Origin: Marinobacter sediminicola
Lineage (GTDB): Bacteria > Pseudomonadota > Gammaproteobacteria > Pseudomonadales > Oleiphilaceae
NCBI RefSeq assembly: GCF_031157525.1
Contig: NZ_JAVIXR010000002.1
Location: 310,001 to 374,000, forward strand
Length of the DNA: 64,000 nucleotides
Reading direction: 5' to 3'
Of the stretch, positions 56,486 through 64,000 are shown piece after piece. A program made the position numbers and the translations under genes. The notes under the pieces are model-generated. The model searched no databases and had not been told where the DNA came from. It saw only the letters and a program-made list of their open reading frames with translations. The first letter of the stretch is position 1. Each line of letters starts with the position of its first letter.

Positions 56486-56501
56486 TAGCTATGCTGCAGG
56501 G

Positions 56502-58436
56502 ATGCATCAAGCGCCAAGGATGGCGCGCTCCCCTCGCTTGAAAACACCCGACCGGAACTCGTATTTACCCATGGGCAACACGCTTCGCATTGGGCCAGTG
56601 GTGCTTTGGCTCTCCGTCAGTTTACCTCTGCAGGCTCAAACTCAAGCCAGTGACCTTCCGCTCCACCTGGATCCGGCCTGGCTCACGCTCATTCACTACC
56701 AACCCGACCTGCTCGGTAAGGGCCACACCAGCCAAGCCGACGACCCGGACTTTTTTCTGAGCGAAGAAGGCAAAACCTCTCCCAAGGCCGAGTTGGAAGC
56801 GACTCTGGAAGCTATACAGCAAACTGGTGGTGGCGATAACCATGCCCGATGTCGTTTCCCCGCACGGGATTCCTGGCTTCGCGAGCATCTTGATTTACCA
56901 ACAACAGAAATAGAATGCCCCGGTTATGAAAAGTGGACCGAAACGCTAAATACTGAAAGCGTTACTCTGGTTTTTGCGGCGTCTTATCTGAACAGCCCAT
57001 CGTCAATGTTCGGGCATACATTCCTGCGACTGGACCCGCCCCAGGAAGACGATCAAACCAATCTGCTGCTCGCCAATACAATTTCCTACGCGGCTGATGC
57101 CGCTGCCCACGACAGCGAACTGCTGTTTGCCTATCGTGGAATTTTCGGCGGTTACCCCGGTATTACAACTATTCAGCCCTATTACGAAAAAATCCGGCTC
57201 TACTCGGATATAGAGCACCGGGATCTCTGGGAATACAAACTGAACCTGAATCAGCAGGAAGTAAACTTCATGCTGGCTCATGCATGGGAAATCCGGGACC
57301 GTAATTTTGACTACTACTTTTTCGATGAAAACTGCGCCTACCGCTTACTGGCACTCATCGACATTGCCCGCCCGGGCACCAACCTACTGGGCGAAGTCAG
57401 CACTCATGCCATACCATCCGACACCGTTCGCTGGGTAGTCGATAAAGACCTGGTTGACGAGGTGTACTACCGCGCATCAGCAGCCACGGCTGTGGCCCAC
57501 AGTTTGTCTGCACTTCCCAAGCCACAACAAACTCTTGCCGCTGCAATCGCAAATGGCTACGTGGCTCCGAACAGCGACGAAGTACTTGCCCTACCACCTC
57601 AGGAACGGGCCCATCTGCTTGACGCTACATACGATTACGTACGCTATCAGAGCGAAGCAGACAGTTGGCCAAGAGAGGTCGCTGCGCCTTTATCCCATAG
57701 CCTGCTGCGCGAGCGCAGCAAAATTGACGGCGTAGCTTCCCTTGATCAACCACCAGAGCCGCAGATTCGTGATGATCAAGGGCATGACACCTTCCGCGTA
57801 AGCTTGGGAGCCGGGCAACTGGACCACCGCGAGTTTACCCAACTCACGTTCCGACCAGCCTATCACGACGTTCTTGATCCTCCGGCCGGCTATCGCAGCG
57901 GGGCCCAGTTACAATTCCTGCGGCTGGATGCTCGCTATTACACCAACAATGACGAACTGCAACTGGAACAGCTTACGGGTGTTGAAATCCGTTCCCTGAG
58001 CCCGAGAGATGCGTTTTTCTCACCTTTATCCTGGCAGGTGGGCTTCGGTGGACGCCGTACCGATACCGGCAACAAACGGGTTCTGGCACCCTATCTCGAA
58101 GGTGGTGCGGGTGGAAGCTGGCGCATGGGCCAGCATATACAGACCTTCGCCGTCTTCACTGCAGATGTGGAAATCGATGATGACCTTCGTCGCGGCTACG
58201 ACGCGGCACCCGGTGCTGACATCGGCCTGCTGCACCAGAACAACCAGTTCAGCCTGCTGGCCGGCGCAAAAACCAAAGCCTGGATCGTCAGCACCCAACA
58301 CCGGCAGGATCAAATTTACGCCAAGGGCGACTGGCACTTCGGCCGCGAATTCAGCCTCTTCGCTGAATTCACCCGAGAAGAACACTACGACAGGTACCAG
58401 AGCACATGGCACGCCGGACTCCACGCTTACTTCTGA
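56502..58436 (+). CDS. DUF4105 (Lnb-like) cell-envelope protein with C-terminal beta-barrel
   Basis: The product is 644 residues in a family of unknown function. The DUF4105 domain at about 150-310 contains SSMFGHTFLRLD (His172) and FFDENCAYRLLALIDIARP (Cys278), an arrangement of His and Asn-Cys like permuted papain-type (NlpC/P60, LRAT) cysteine peptidases. The C-terminal third (about 430-644) alternates hydrophobic and polar residues and ends in an aromatic residue (TWHAGLHAYF), typical of an outer-membrane beta-barrel. The start is uncertain: ATG 56502, 56520 or 56571 all lie near weak sites; 56571 begins a conventional signal sequence (MGNTLRIGPVVLWLSVSL). It overlaps the hydrolase gene by 31 bp. 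Confidence 0.82.
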   Translation: MHQAPRMARSPRLKTPDRNSYLPMGNTLRIGPVVLWLSVSLPLQAQTQASDLPLHLDPAWLTLIHYQPDLLGKGHTSQADDPDFFLSEEGKTSPKAELEATLEAIQQTGGGDNHARCRFPARDSWLREHLDLPTTEIECPGYEKWTETLNTESVTLVFAASYLNSPSSMFGHTFLRLDPPQEDDQTNLLLANTISYAADAAAHDSELLFAYRGIFGGYPGITTIQPYYEKIRLYSDIEHRDLWEYKLNLNQQEVNFMLAHAWEIRDRNFDYYFFDENCAYRLLALIDIARPGTNLLGEVSTHAIPSDTVRWVVDKDLVDEVYYRASAATAVAHSLSALPKPQQTLAAAIANGYVAPNSDEVLALPPQERAHLLDATYDYVRYQSEADSWPREVAAPLSHSLLRERSKIDGVASLDQPPEPQIRDDQGHDTFRVSLGAGQLDHREFTQLTFRPAYHDVLDPPAGYRSGAQLQFLRLDARYYTNNDELQLEQLTGVEIRSLSPRDAFFSPLSWQVGFGGRRTDTGNKRVLAPYLEGGAGGSWRMGQHIQTFAVFTADVEIDDDLRRGYDAAPGADIGLLHQNNQFSLLAGAKTKAWIVSTQHRQDQIYAKGDWHFGREFSLFAEFTREEHYDRYQSTWHAGLHAYF

Positions 58437-59284
58437 AACCACACTCGCTAAAAGCGCCCCTGCTGGCGCTTTTGGTCACAGCCGCAGCACTAATGCAAAG
58501 CGGCTGCAGCAGCCTGTTCTTCTTTCCGGACAGGAACACCTACATAACCCCCGACCGCCTCAACCTTAGCTACGAAAACGTCCACCTGGACACAGCCGAC
58601 GGCGAAACCCTCCACGGTTGGTGGCTACCCGCCAAAGGCGAAGCACAAGGCACCGTCTACTTCCTCCACGGCAACGCCCAGAACATCAGCAGCCACCTGC
58701 TAAACATCGCCTGGCTGCCGGCTGAGGGCTATAACGTCTTCACCATCGACTACCGGGGCTACGGTAAATCAACAGGCGCACCCGACATAGAAGGTGCGCT
58801 CCACGACTCAGAAATCGGGCTACGTTGGCTAGCCACAAAGCCTGAAACCAAAAACACCCCCACCTTCCTCCTCGGCCAGAGCCTGGGTGGCGCCTTAGGG
58901 CTAACTCTCGCCAGCGAATGGGTACAAAGAAACGAACCCCCGGAACTCAGCGGCGTCATCCTCGACGGCACCTTTTCCGGCTTCCGCGGCATTGCGAGAG
59001 AAAAGCTCTCCGAGTTCTGGCTAACCTGGGCCTTCCAGGTCCCCCTGAGCTGGACCATACCGGACGATTACGAAGGCTTAGATCTTATTGCCAACATTAG
59101 TCCCACCCCCATTATGATCATCCACAGCGTGCGTGACGGCATCATCCCTTTTCATCACGGCCAGGCGCTTTATGAAGCGGCTAGAGAGCCAAAGCAATTC
59201 CTGCCGACAGATACACCACATTCGGCAACGTTCATCATTCCTGCTTATAAGGACGCCGTGTTAGAGTTTTTAGAAGGCAAATAG
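58406..59284 (+). CDS. Alpha/beta hydrolase lipoprotein
   Basis: The product is 292 residues. The N-terminal signal ends at lipobox MQSGC with Cys34, so it is probably membrane-tethered in the periplasm. The alpha/beta hydrolase fold has YFLHGNAQNI (oxyanion region), YRGYGKSTG and the nucleophile elbow GQSLGG. The acid/histidine end is HSVRDGIIPFHHG and TPHSATF. Members include BEM46-type esterases; substrate unknown. The overlap of 31 bp with DUF4105 shows they are co-translated. A nested hairpin and the pnp terminator follow. Confidence 0.88.
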   Translation: MARRTPRLLLKPHSLKAPLLALLVTAAALMQSGCSSLFFFPDRNTYITPDRLNLSYENVHLDTADGETLHGWWLPAKGEAQGTVYFLHGNAQNISSHLLNIAWLPAEGYNVFTIDYRGYGKSTGAPDIEGALHDSEIGLRWLATKPETKNTPTFLLGQSLGGALGLTLASEWVQRNEPPELSGVILDGTFSGFRGIAREKLSEFWLTWAFQVPLSWTIPDDYEGLDLIANISPTPIMIIHSVRDGIIPFHHGQALYEAAREPKQFLPTDTPHSATFIIPAYKDAVLEFLEGK

Positions 59285-59301
59285 GCAACTCAGATACATA
59301 A

Positions 59302-59411
59302 GCCTCAGTCGGAAGAACCTTTTCAAAACTGCAGAGGGCCAAGGACGGCCCGAAACAAGCGCACATGGATGTGCTCGTAGCGTGTTTTGAAAAGGTTCTT
59401 TCGACTGAGGC
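59302..59411 (+). repeat. Nested inverted-repeat element with two GGA-presenting loops (copy 2)
   Basis: Arms of 28 bp (59302-59329 and 59384-59411) have one mismatch. The 54-nt loop contains GGGCC-AAGGAC-GGCCC and GCACA-TGGA-TGTGC, two hairpins with GGA in the loop 24 nt apart. In copy 1 (12930-13036, reverse strand) the first GGA is at the same loop position. Conserved loop text includes CAAGCG.ACA.GGA.GT...C..AGCGT. It lies in the 3' region of the DUF3015-DUF4105-hydrolase transcript in sense orientation. Confidence 0.8.
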
Positions 59412-59431
59412 CACCACCCAAGTAGGGAGAC

Positions 59432-59470
59432 AAAAAAAACCCGCCAATCCATAGGAAAGGCGGGTTTTTA
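59432..59470. terminator. Bidirectional Rho-independent terminator of pnp
   Basis: AAAAAAAACCCGCC-aatccataggaaa-GGCGGGTTTTTA has a 10-bp core stem (AAAACCCGCC / GGCGGGTTTT) and runs of A and T on both sides. It lies 15 bp after the pnp stop and also ends the rightward hydrolase transcript. Confidence 0.88.
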
Positions 59471-59484
59471 TTAGCTGCTAACTA

Positions 59485-61605
59485 TCAGTCAGAAAAGTCA
59501 GTCGGCTGCTCGCCTTCCTTAACTTCCTTCATGGACAGCTTCACACGGCCACGGTTATCAACATCCAGAACCTTGACCAGAACTTCCTGACCTTCACTTA
59601 GCTCGTCAGTCACGTTCTCAATCCGGCGCTCAGAGATCTGGGAAATATGCACCAGACCATCCTTGCCAGGCAGAATGTTAACAAAGGCACCAAAGTCCAC
59701 AATACGCTCGACGCGACCCTTGTAGATAGCACCAACCTCAATCTCAGCAGTGATTTCCTTAACACGGTTAACCGCAGCCTGAGCCGCTTCCTGGTTATCT
59801 GCGTAGATCTTCACATTACCGTCGTCATCCAGATCAATGGAAGCGCCAGTCTCATCACAGATAGAACGGATCATGGAGCCGCCCTTACCGATAACGTCGC
59901 GGATCTTCTCGGGGTTGATCTTGATTGCGGTGATGCTCGGAGCGCGCGGCGACAACTCGGTGCGCGACTCAGAGATAACCTTGTTCATCTCAACCAGAAT
60001 GTGCTGACGCGCTGCATAGGCCTGCTCGAGCGCAAGCTCCATGATCTCGTCAGTAATACCCTGGATCTTGATGTCCATCTGCAGAGCAGTAATACCGTCT
60101 TTGGTACCGGCAACCTTGAAGTCCATATCGCCCAGGTGATCCTCATCACCCAGAATGTCGGTCAGGATGGCAAACTTGTCGCCTTCCTTGACCAGACCCA
60201 TGGCGATACCGGCAACTGCTGCCTTCAGCGGAACACCAGCATCCATCAACGCCAAGCTTGAGCCACAAACAGAGGCCATAGAGCTGGAGCCGTTGGACTC
60301 AGTAATCTCGGACACAGAGCGAACTGCATACGGGAATTCTTCCAAGGTCGGCATAACCGCCATCACACCGCGTTTGGCAAGACGACCGTGGCCAACTTCA
60401 CGACGACCAGGGGTGCCAACACGGCCCGCTTCACCTACCGAGTACGGAGGGAAGTTGTAATGGAACAGGAACGGATCCTTACGCTCACCTTCCAGTGCGT
60501 CGATGGTTTGCACGTCGCGAGAAGTACCCAGAGTCGTCGTAACGATTGCCTGAGTTTCACCACGGGTAAACAGTGCAGAACCGTGTACGCTTGGCAGAAT
60601 GCCCACTTCGATTTCGATCGGACGAACGGTTTTGTTGTCACGGCCGTCGATACGTGGCTTACCATCGATTACCTGCTGGCGAACAACGGTCTTCTCAACT
60701 TTTCCGAAGTTCTTTTTAACTTCGTCGGCGGAAGGCTGGCCTTCCTCTTCGCCTGCAAGTTTCTCAACTGCAGCCGTTTTGATTTCACCAAGACGCGCGT
60801 AACGAGCCATCTTGTCGTGAATGCCATAGGCCTCTTCAATAGCACCGGCAAACTCAGACTTGATCGCGCCCAGCAGTTCGGTGTTTTCAGCAGCTGGCTG
60901 CCAATCCCAACGAGGCTTGCCATGTTCAGCGGCGAATTCTTTGATCGCTGTTACAGCAGTCTGCATTTCCTGATGCGCAAACAGAACGCCACCCAGCATC
61001 TGATCTTCGCTCAGACCTTTGGCTTCGGATTCAACCATCAGAACCGCGTCTTCAGTACCCGCAACCACCATGTCCAGCAGGGAGGCTTTCAGATCTTCAA
61101 AACTCGGGTTCAGGAAGTAACCGCGCTCATTGGTGTAGCCAACACGGCTCGCACCAATAGGACCAGCGAACGGAATACCAGAGATTGCCAGGGCAGCCGA
61201 AGCGGCCAACATAGCAGCGATATCCGGATCCTGTTGCTTACTGGAAGACATAACCGTACAGATAACCTGAGTCTCGTTCATGTAACCGTTCGGGAACAGT
61301 GGACGAATCGGACGGTCGATCAAACGGGATGTCAGAGTTTCTTTCTCGGAAGGACGCCCTTCACGCTTGAAGAAACCACCGGGGATTTTGCCCACGGCGT
61401 AGGTCTTTTCAAAATAGTTAACGGTCAGCGGGAAGAATGGCTGACCCGGCTTGGCTTCTTTGGCGCCAACAACAGTACCGAGAACCGAAATGTCACCCAC
61501 GGTGACCAGAACGGAACCTGTAGCCTGACGAGCAATACGGCCCGTTTCCAGAGTGACGGTTTCGCCACCCAGTTCAAATGATTTCTTACGCGGTTGCAGA
61601 TCCAC
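59485..61605 (-). CDS. pnp: Polyribonucleotide nucleotidyltransferase
   Basis: PNPase degrades RNA 3' to 5' by phosphorolysis and is part of the degradosome. The 706 residues from GTG 61605 contain two RNase PH domains (about 1-215 and 300-530; [47 protein letters not shown]), a KH domain (about 555-610, [13 protein letters not shown]) and an S1 domain at 620-690 ([17 protein letters not shown]). I chose GTG 61605 because CAGGAG stands 7 nt upstream and it gives the usual N-terminus; an ATG 18 codons upstream lacks a site. It is transcribed after rpsO through a leader hairpin. Confidence 0.96.
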   Translation of the reverse strand: MDLQPRKKSFELGGETVTLETGRIARQATGSVLVTVGDISVLGTVVGAKEAKPGQPFFPLTVNYFEKTYAVGKIPGGFFKREGRPSEKETLTSRLIDRPIRPLFPNGYMNETQVICTVMSSSKQQDPDIAAMLAASAALAISGIPFAGPIGASRVGYTNERGYFLNPSFEDLKASLLDMVVAGTEDAVLMVESEAKGLSEDQMLGGVLFAHQEMQTAVTAIKEFAAEHGKPRWDWQPAAENTELLGAIKSEFAGAIEEAYGIHDKMARYARLGEIKTAAVEKLAGEEEGQPSADEVKKNFGKVEKTVVRQQVIDGKPRIDGRDNKTVRPIEIEVGILPSVHGSALFTRGETQAIVTTTLGTSRDVQTIDALEGERKDPFLFHYNFPPYSVGEAGRVGTPGRREVGHGRLAKRGVMAVMPTLEEFPYAVRSVSEITESNGSSSMASVCGSSLALMDAGVPLKAAVAGIAMGLVKEGDKFAILTDILGDEDHLGDMDFKVAGTKDGITALQMDIKIQGITDEIMELALEQAYAARQHILVEMNKVISESRTELSPRAPSITAIKINPEKIRDVIGKGGSMIRSICDETGASIDLDDDGNVKIYADNQEAAQAAVNRVKEITAEIEVGAIYKGRVERIVDFGAFVNILPGKDGLVHISQISERRIENVTDELSEGQEVLVKVLDVDNRGRVKLSMKEVKEGEQPTDFSD

Positions 61606-61673
61606 AACGAACTCCTGCGTTATCTGTTCAGAATGATTGAAGTGTGATTCTGAAGACACTCTGCCTGAAAGCT

Positions 61674-61749
61674 AACAGGCTGTTGTAAAACCCCGGCTGG
61701 ATTATCGGTACGCTGACAGCGCGTACCGCCCGGGCTTTCAACAACCTGC
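61674..61749 (-). promoter_or_regulatory. pnp leader hairpin, possible RNase III site
   Basis: On the reverse strand CAGGTTGTTGAAAGCCCGG pairs imperfectly with CCGGGGTTTTACAACAGCCTG, enclosing a perfect 8-bp stem (CGGTACGC-gctgtca-GCGTACCG). It sits 69 nt before the pnp start. In E. coli a similar structure in the pnp leader is cut by RNase III and then targeted by PNPase itself (autoregulation); the same is plausible here. Confidence 0.55.
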
Positions 61750-61824
61750 TATCTAATTCAGCTTTCCAATACGACAGAAAAGCCCAGTTTCACAAAAGTA
61801 CTCAATGCAGTGATGAAAAGCACA

Positions 61825-61855
61825 ACCGGCAGGCCCCCTGAGGAACCCGCCGGCT
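61825..61855 (-). terminator. Terminator after rpsO
   Basis: On the reverse strand GCCGGCGGG-ttcctcaggggg-CCTGCCGG forms an imperfect stem and TTGTGCTTTT follows, 54 bp after the rpsO stop. It probably ends or attenuates rpsO transcripts before pnp. Confidence 0.65.
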
Positions 61856-61908
61856 GGTGACTACTTCCGGAGCAATACCGGAGCAGCCGTCAGGTCGTAA
61901 GACCAGAT

Positions 61909-62178
61909 TTAGCGACGCAGACCCAGGCGCTTGATCAGCTCCAGGTAACGGTCGCCGTTCTTCTTACGGAGGTAGTCCAGCAGCTTACGACGCTGGTTTA
62001 CCATCCGAATAAGACCACGGCGGGAATGGTGATCCTGCTTGTTGATCTTGAAGTGGCCTTGCAGCTTGTTGATGTTGGCGCTCAGCAGTGCAACCTGCAC
62101 TTCCGGGGAGCCTGTATCACCTTCAGCTTGCTTATAATCTTGAACGATCTGTGCTTTTTCGCTGGCAGACAATGCCAT
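61909..62178 (-). CDS. rpsO: 30S ribosomal protein S15
   Basis: The product is 89 residues, the standard length. [43 protein letters not shown] and [24 protein letters not shown] are characteristic. S15 binds 16S rRNA early in 30S assembly. The gene order truB-rpsO-pnp is the usual gammaproteobacterial one. AGGTGA precedes the ATG. Confidence 0.99.
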   Translation of the reverse strand: MALSASEKAQIVQDYKQAEGDTGSPEVQVALLSANINKLQGHFKINKQDHHSRRGLIRMVNQRRKLLDYLRKKNGDRYLELIKRLGLRR

Positions 62179-62256
62179 AAATCACCTCAATGTTTGCGAT
62201 GCTGTCAAATCCGGCCGAACCGCGCACCTCTACAGCCCGGCTAAACAGCGGTAAAC

Positions 62257-63186
62257 CTAACGCTTTCCGCTGTCACTCACCAATCGACGTGGTACCAGTT
62301 TGGTTTCCTCGCCTTCCGGCAATGCTTCTGCCAGCCCTACAAAACCTTCGTTGCCATAAATACGAACGAAGCCATCATAAGCCTGACCCGGTATTCTAAC
62401 CGGTTGTCCATTCAATATCGACACCAACGGCTGCCCCGACAGACGGTGCTCCGGGAACATGGAGAGCGCTGCATCCGGTGCAACCAGAAGGCCATCCAGA
62501 CTTTCATCACGCTCTCGCATCGCCTCTAAATCAGGCACTGCGTGTACATCCTCCAAGGTAAACCCTGCGGCCAGCGTGCGCCTGAGCTCAATTACATGAG
62601 CGCCGCATCCCAAGACCTCGCCGATATCTTCGACGAGTGAGCGAATGTACGTACCTTTGGTGCACTTAACCGCAATATCCAGTTCATTTTCACGGACAGC
62701 CAGAAGCTCAAGCTCATAAATGGTTACCGGACGTGCCGGGCGCTCAATTTCAATGCCTTCACGGGCATATTCATAGAGCGGACGTCCATTGTGCTTGAGC
62801 GCGGAATACATGGAAGGAACTTGCTGGATATCACCACGAAACTGCTCAAGCACAGGCTCAAGCACTTCCGGTGAAAGATTTTCTGGTACTGGTTTTGTAG
62901 CGACTACGGCGCCTTCACTGTCGCCGGTTTCGGTACGTTCACCGAGGCGCGCAGTGGCGATATAGGCTTTATCGCTATCCAGCATCATCTGGGAGAATTT
63001 TGTTGCTTCACCGAAACACAAGGGAAGCACGCCAGTTGCAAGCGGATCGAGAGCGCCGGTATGGCCGGCCTTGGCAGCACCATAGAGACGCTTAACCTGC
63101 TGCAAAATGCCGTTGGAGGTGATACCCAACGGCTTATCGATTACCAGAATGCCATTAACTTCACGGCCTTTGCGTCTGCGGCTCAA
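62257..63186 (-). CDS. truB: tRNA pseudouridine-55 synthase
   Basis: The product is 309 residues. The catalytic aspartate is in [16 protein letters not shown] (Asp47). [10 protein letters not shown] and [20 protein letters not shown] are TruB motifs. It makes pseudouridine 55 in the T loop of tRNAs. The ATG overlaps the rbfA stop by 4 bp. The C-terminal PUA-like part (about 250-305) is present. Confidence 0.97.
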   Translation of the reverse strand: MSRRRKGREVNGILVIDKPLGITSNGILQQVKRLYGAAKAGHTGALDPLATGVLPLCFGEATKFSQMMLDSDKAYIATARLGERTETGDSEGAVVATKPVPENLSPEVLEPVLEQFRGDIQQVPSMYSALKHNGRPLYEYAREGIEIERPARPVTIYELELLAVRENELDIAVKCTKGTYIRSLVEDIGEVLGCGAHVIELRRTLAAGFTLEDVHAVPDLEAMRERDESLDGLLVAPDAALSMFPEHRLSGQPLVSILNGQPVRIPGQAYDGFVRIYGNEGFVGLAEALPEGEETKLVPRRLVSDSGKR

Positions 63187-63629
63187 GCGTTTGACCCCGG
63201 ATTACTCTCGTTATCACCCTCATTGCCACCCTGGCTGGCATCATTCCGCTCAACGGCCGACTTATCACCGACCGCTTCGCGAATGAGATTGTCCATTCGG
63301 CGGCTGTAGCCCTGGAGTGCGTCGAAGTGAAACCGAAGCTGCGGTATAACCCGCAGTTTCATAGCTCTTCCCACTTGCCCCCGCAGGAACCCTGCTGCTC
63401 TGTTCAGCACAGAAATCGAGTCCACGACTTCAGGAGACTCAGCAGTGAGCTCCTCGGTAGTCAGCAGAGAGACATAGATGTCGGCGTAGCCAAGGTCACG
63501 ACTGACCTTGACTGCATTAACCGTTACCATGCCCAACCGCGGATCCTTGACCTCACGCTGAATCAGCAGGGCAAGCTCACGCTGCATCTGATCGCCGATG
63601 CGATCAATACGACTGAACTCTCTAGGCAT
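63183..63629 (-). CDS. rbfA: Ribosome-binding factor A
   Basis: The product is 148 residues. [48 protein letters not shown] is the KH-like RbfA core; [14 protein letters not shown]-type end at about 92-106 ([14 protein letters not shown]). RbfA assists 16S 5' end maturation, notably at low temperature. The C-terminal tail ([17 protein letters not shown]) is longer and Asn/Gly-rich. The start shares one base with the infB stop. Confidence 0.96.
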   Translation of the reverse strand: MPREFSRIDRIGDQMQRELALLIQREVKDPRLGMVTVNAVKVSRDLGYADIYVSLLTTEELTAESPEVVDSISVLNRAAGFLRGQVGRAMKLRVIPQLRFHFDALQGYSRRMDNLIREAVGDKSAVERNDASQGGNEGDNESNPGSNA

Positions 63630-64000
63630 TAGGCCCCCGTGGATTCGAGCTTACGCTCGACCCTGACACGGTCAAAGACTTCGATCTGGTCACCGACCTT
63701 CACATCGTAGCCCTTAACACCGATACCACACTCCATGCCGTTACGGACTTCAGGCACGTCATCCTTGAAGCGACGCAGGGATTCCAGCTCGCCTTCAAAG
63801 ATAACCACGTTATCCCGCAGTACACGAATCGGCTTGTTCCGGTATACGTTGCCCTCGGTCACCATGCAGCCAGCTACCTGGCCAAACTTTGGTGAACGGA
63901 ACACGTCACGAACGTCAGCAATACCGACGATGTCTTCGCGGAACTCCGGTGCCAGCATGCCGGTCAAGGCGCCCGTCACATCGTCCAGAAGGTTGTAGAT
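63629..64000 (-). CDS. infB: Translation initiation factor IF-2, partial (C-terminal end)
   Basis: The frame is open to the right edge; 123 codons plus stop are visible, ending [31 protein letters not shown] at the edge and [20 protein letters not shown] at the end are the IF-2 domain IV (C2, fMet-tRNA-binding) signature. The GTPase domain lies to the right of the window. It is followed by rbfA, truB, rpsO and pnp in the classical order. Confidence 0.96.
   Translation of the reverse strand: MYNLLDDVTGALTGMLAPEFREDIVGIADVRDVFRSPKFGQVAGCMVTEGNVYRNKPIRVLRDNVVIFEGELESLRRFKDDVPEVRNGMECGIGVKGYDVKVGDQIEVFDRVRVERKLESTGA

Noticed and set aside
60388-61581. 397-residue ORF antisense to pnp
   Set aside because: It is antisense to the highly conserved pnp gene, with a composition reflecting its complement.
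61674-61749. Third member of the nested GGA-hairpin family
   Set aside because: It has a long imperfect stem, but its loop lacks the paired GGA hairpins and the CAAGCG.ACA.GGA phrase; it fits better as a pnp leader structure.

Overview
The window looks like the chromosome of a marine gammaproteobacterium, most probably Marinobacter or a close relative. This is inferred from the infB-rbfA-truB-rpsO-pnp block, the split arginine succinyltransferase (AruF/AruG), the TRAP-linked glycolate oxidase operon and overall protein character. No species call is possible from sequence alone.

Layout. (1) Bases 1-3505 are the right end of an integrated genomic island: a truncated nucleoid-associated (NdpA-like) gene, an SRAP/YedK gene broken by one in-frame TGA, a small RMF/CrpP-like protein, a membrane-anchored hypothetical and a lipoprotein. 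The island ends at a 48-bp 3' fragment of a tRNA-Phe gene, which is the expected attachment-site duplicate, followed by the original tRNA terminator. (2) 3.6-11.5 kb is a mixed core/accessory region: a 7TM diguanylate cyclase, the remains of a Fic gene, a universal stress protein, a fatty acid hydroxylase, a tiny ArfA-like protein, a globin, a SulP transporter and a Bcr/CflA efflux pump. (3) 11.7-20.6 kb is a glycolate (2-hydroxyacid) module: a TRAP transporter (dctPQM), glcG, glcD, glcE and glcF read leftward, with a divergent GntR/FadR-family regulator. Two identical 15-bp palindromic operators lie at that junction. (4) 20.7-36.1 kb holds arginine/ornithine uptake (aotPJQM) with astE, and the rest of the arginine succinyltransferase (AST) pathway (astC-aruF-aruG-astD-astB) on the other strand. 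An RND efflux pair with its TetR regulator is inserted between the halves. (5) 36.2-41.2 kb has a DUF2478 protein and pyruvate dehydrogenase aceE-aceF. (6) 41.9-50.5 kb has a KamA-family radical SAM enzyme, a large lipoprotein, a LuxR-type regulator, a YbbN-type thioredoxin co-chaperone, Lon protease and a MarR regulator. (7) 50.8-55.8 kb is a complete branched-chain amino-acid ABC operon (livKHMGF). (8) 56.0-59.3 kb is an envelope trio: DUF3015, DUF4105 and a lipoprotein hydrolase. (9) 59.5-64 kb is the translation/RNA block pnp-rpsO-truB-rbfA-infB.

How it fits together. The window is dominated by uptake plus degradation of small organic nitrogen and carbon compounds. In each of the three binding-protein-dependent transport operons (dctP, aotJ, livK) a strong hairpin follows the solute-binding-protein gene, as expected when that protein is made in excess over the membrane subunits.

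The most unusual signal is a pair of about 107-110 nt nested inverted repeats, one between glcE and glcF (12930-13036) and one after the hydrolase gene (59302-59411). Their long stems differ in sequence but stay paired. Their 53-54 nt loops are conserved, and each loop carries two small hairpins presenting GGA, close to the CsrA/RsmA binding consensus. Both lie in sense orientation in their transcripts. No CRISPR array, IS element or intact tRNA gene was seen.
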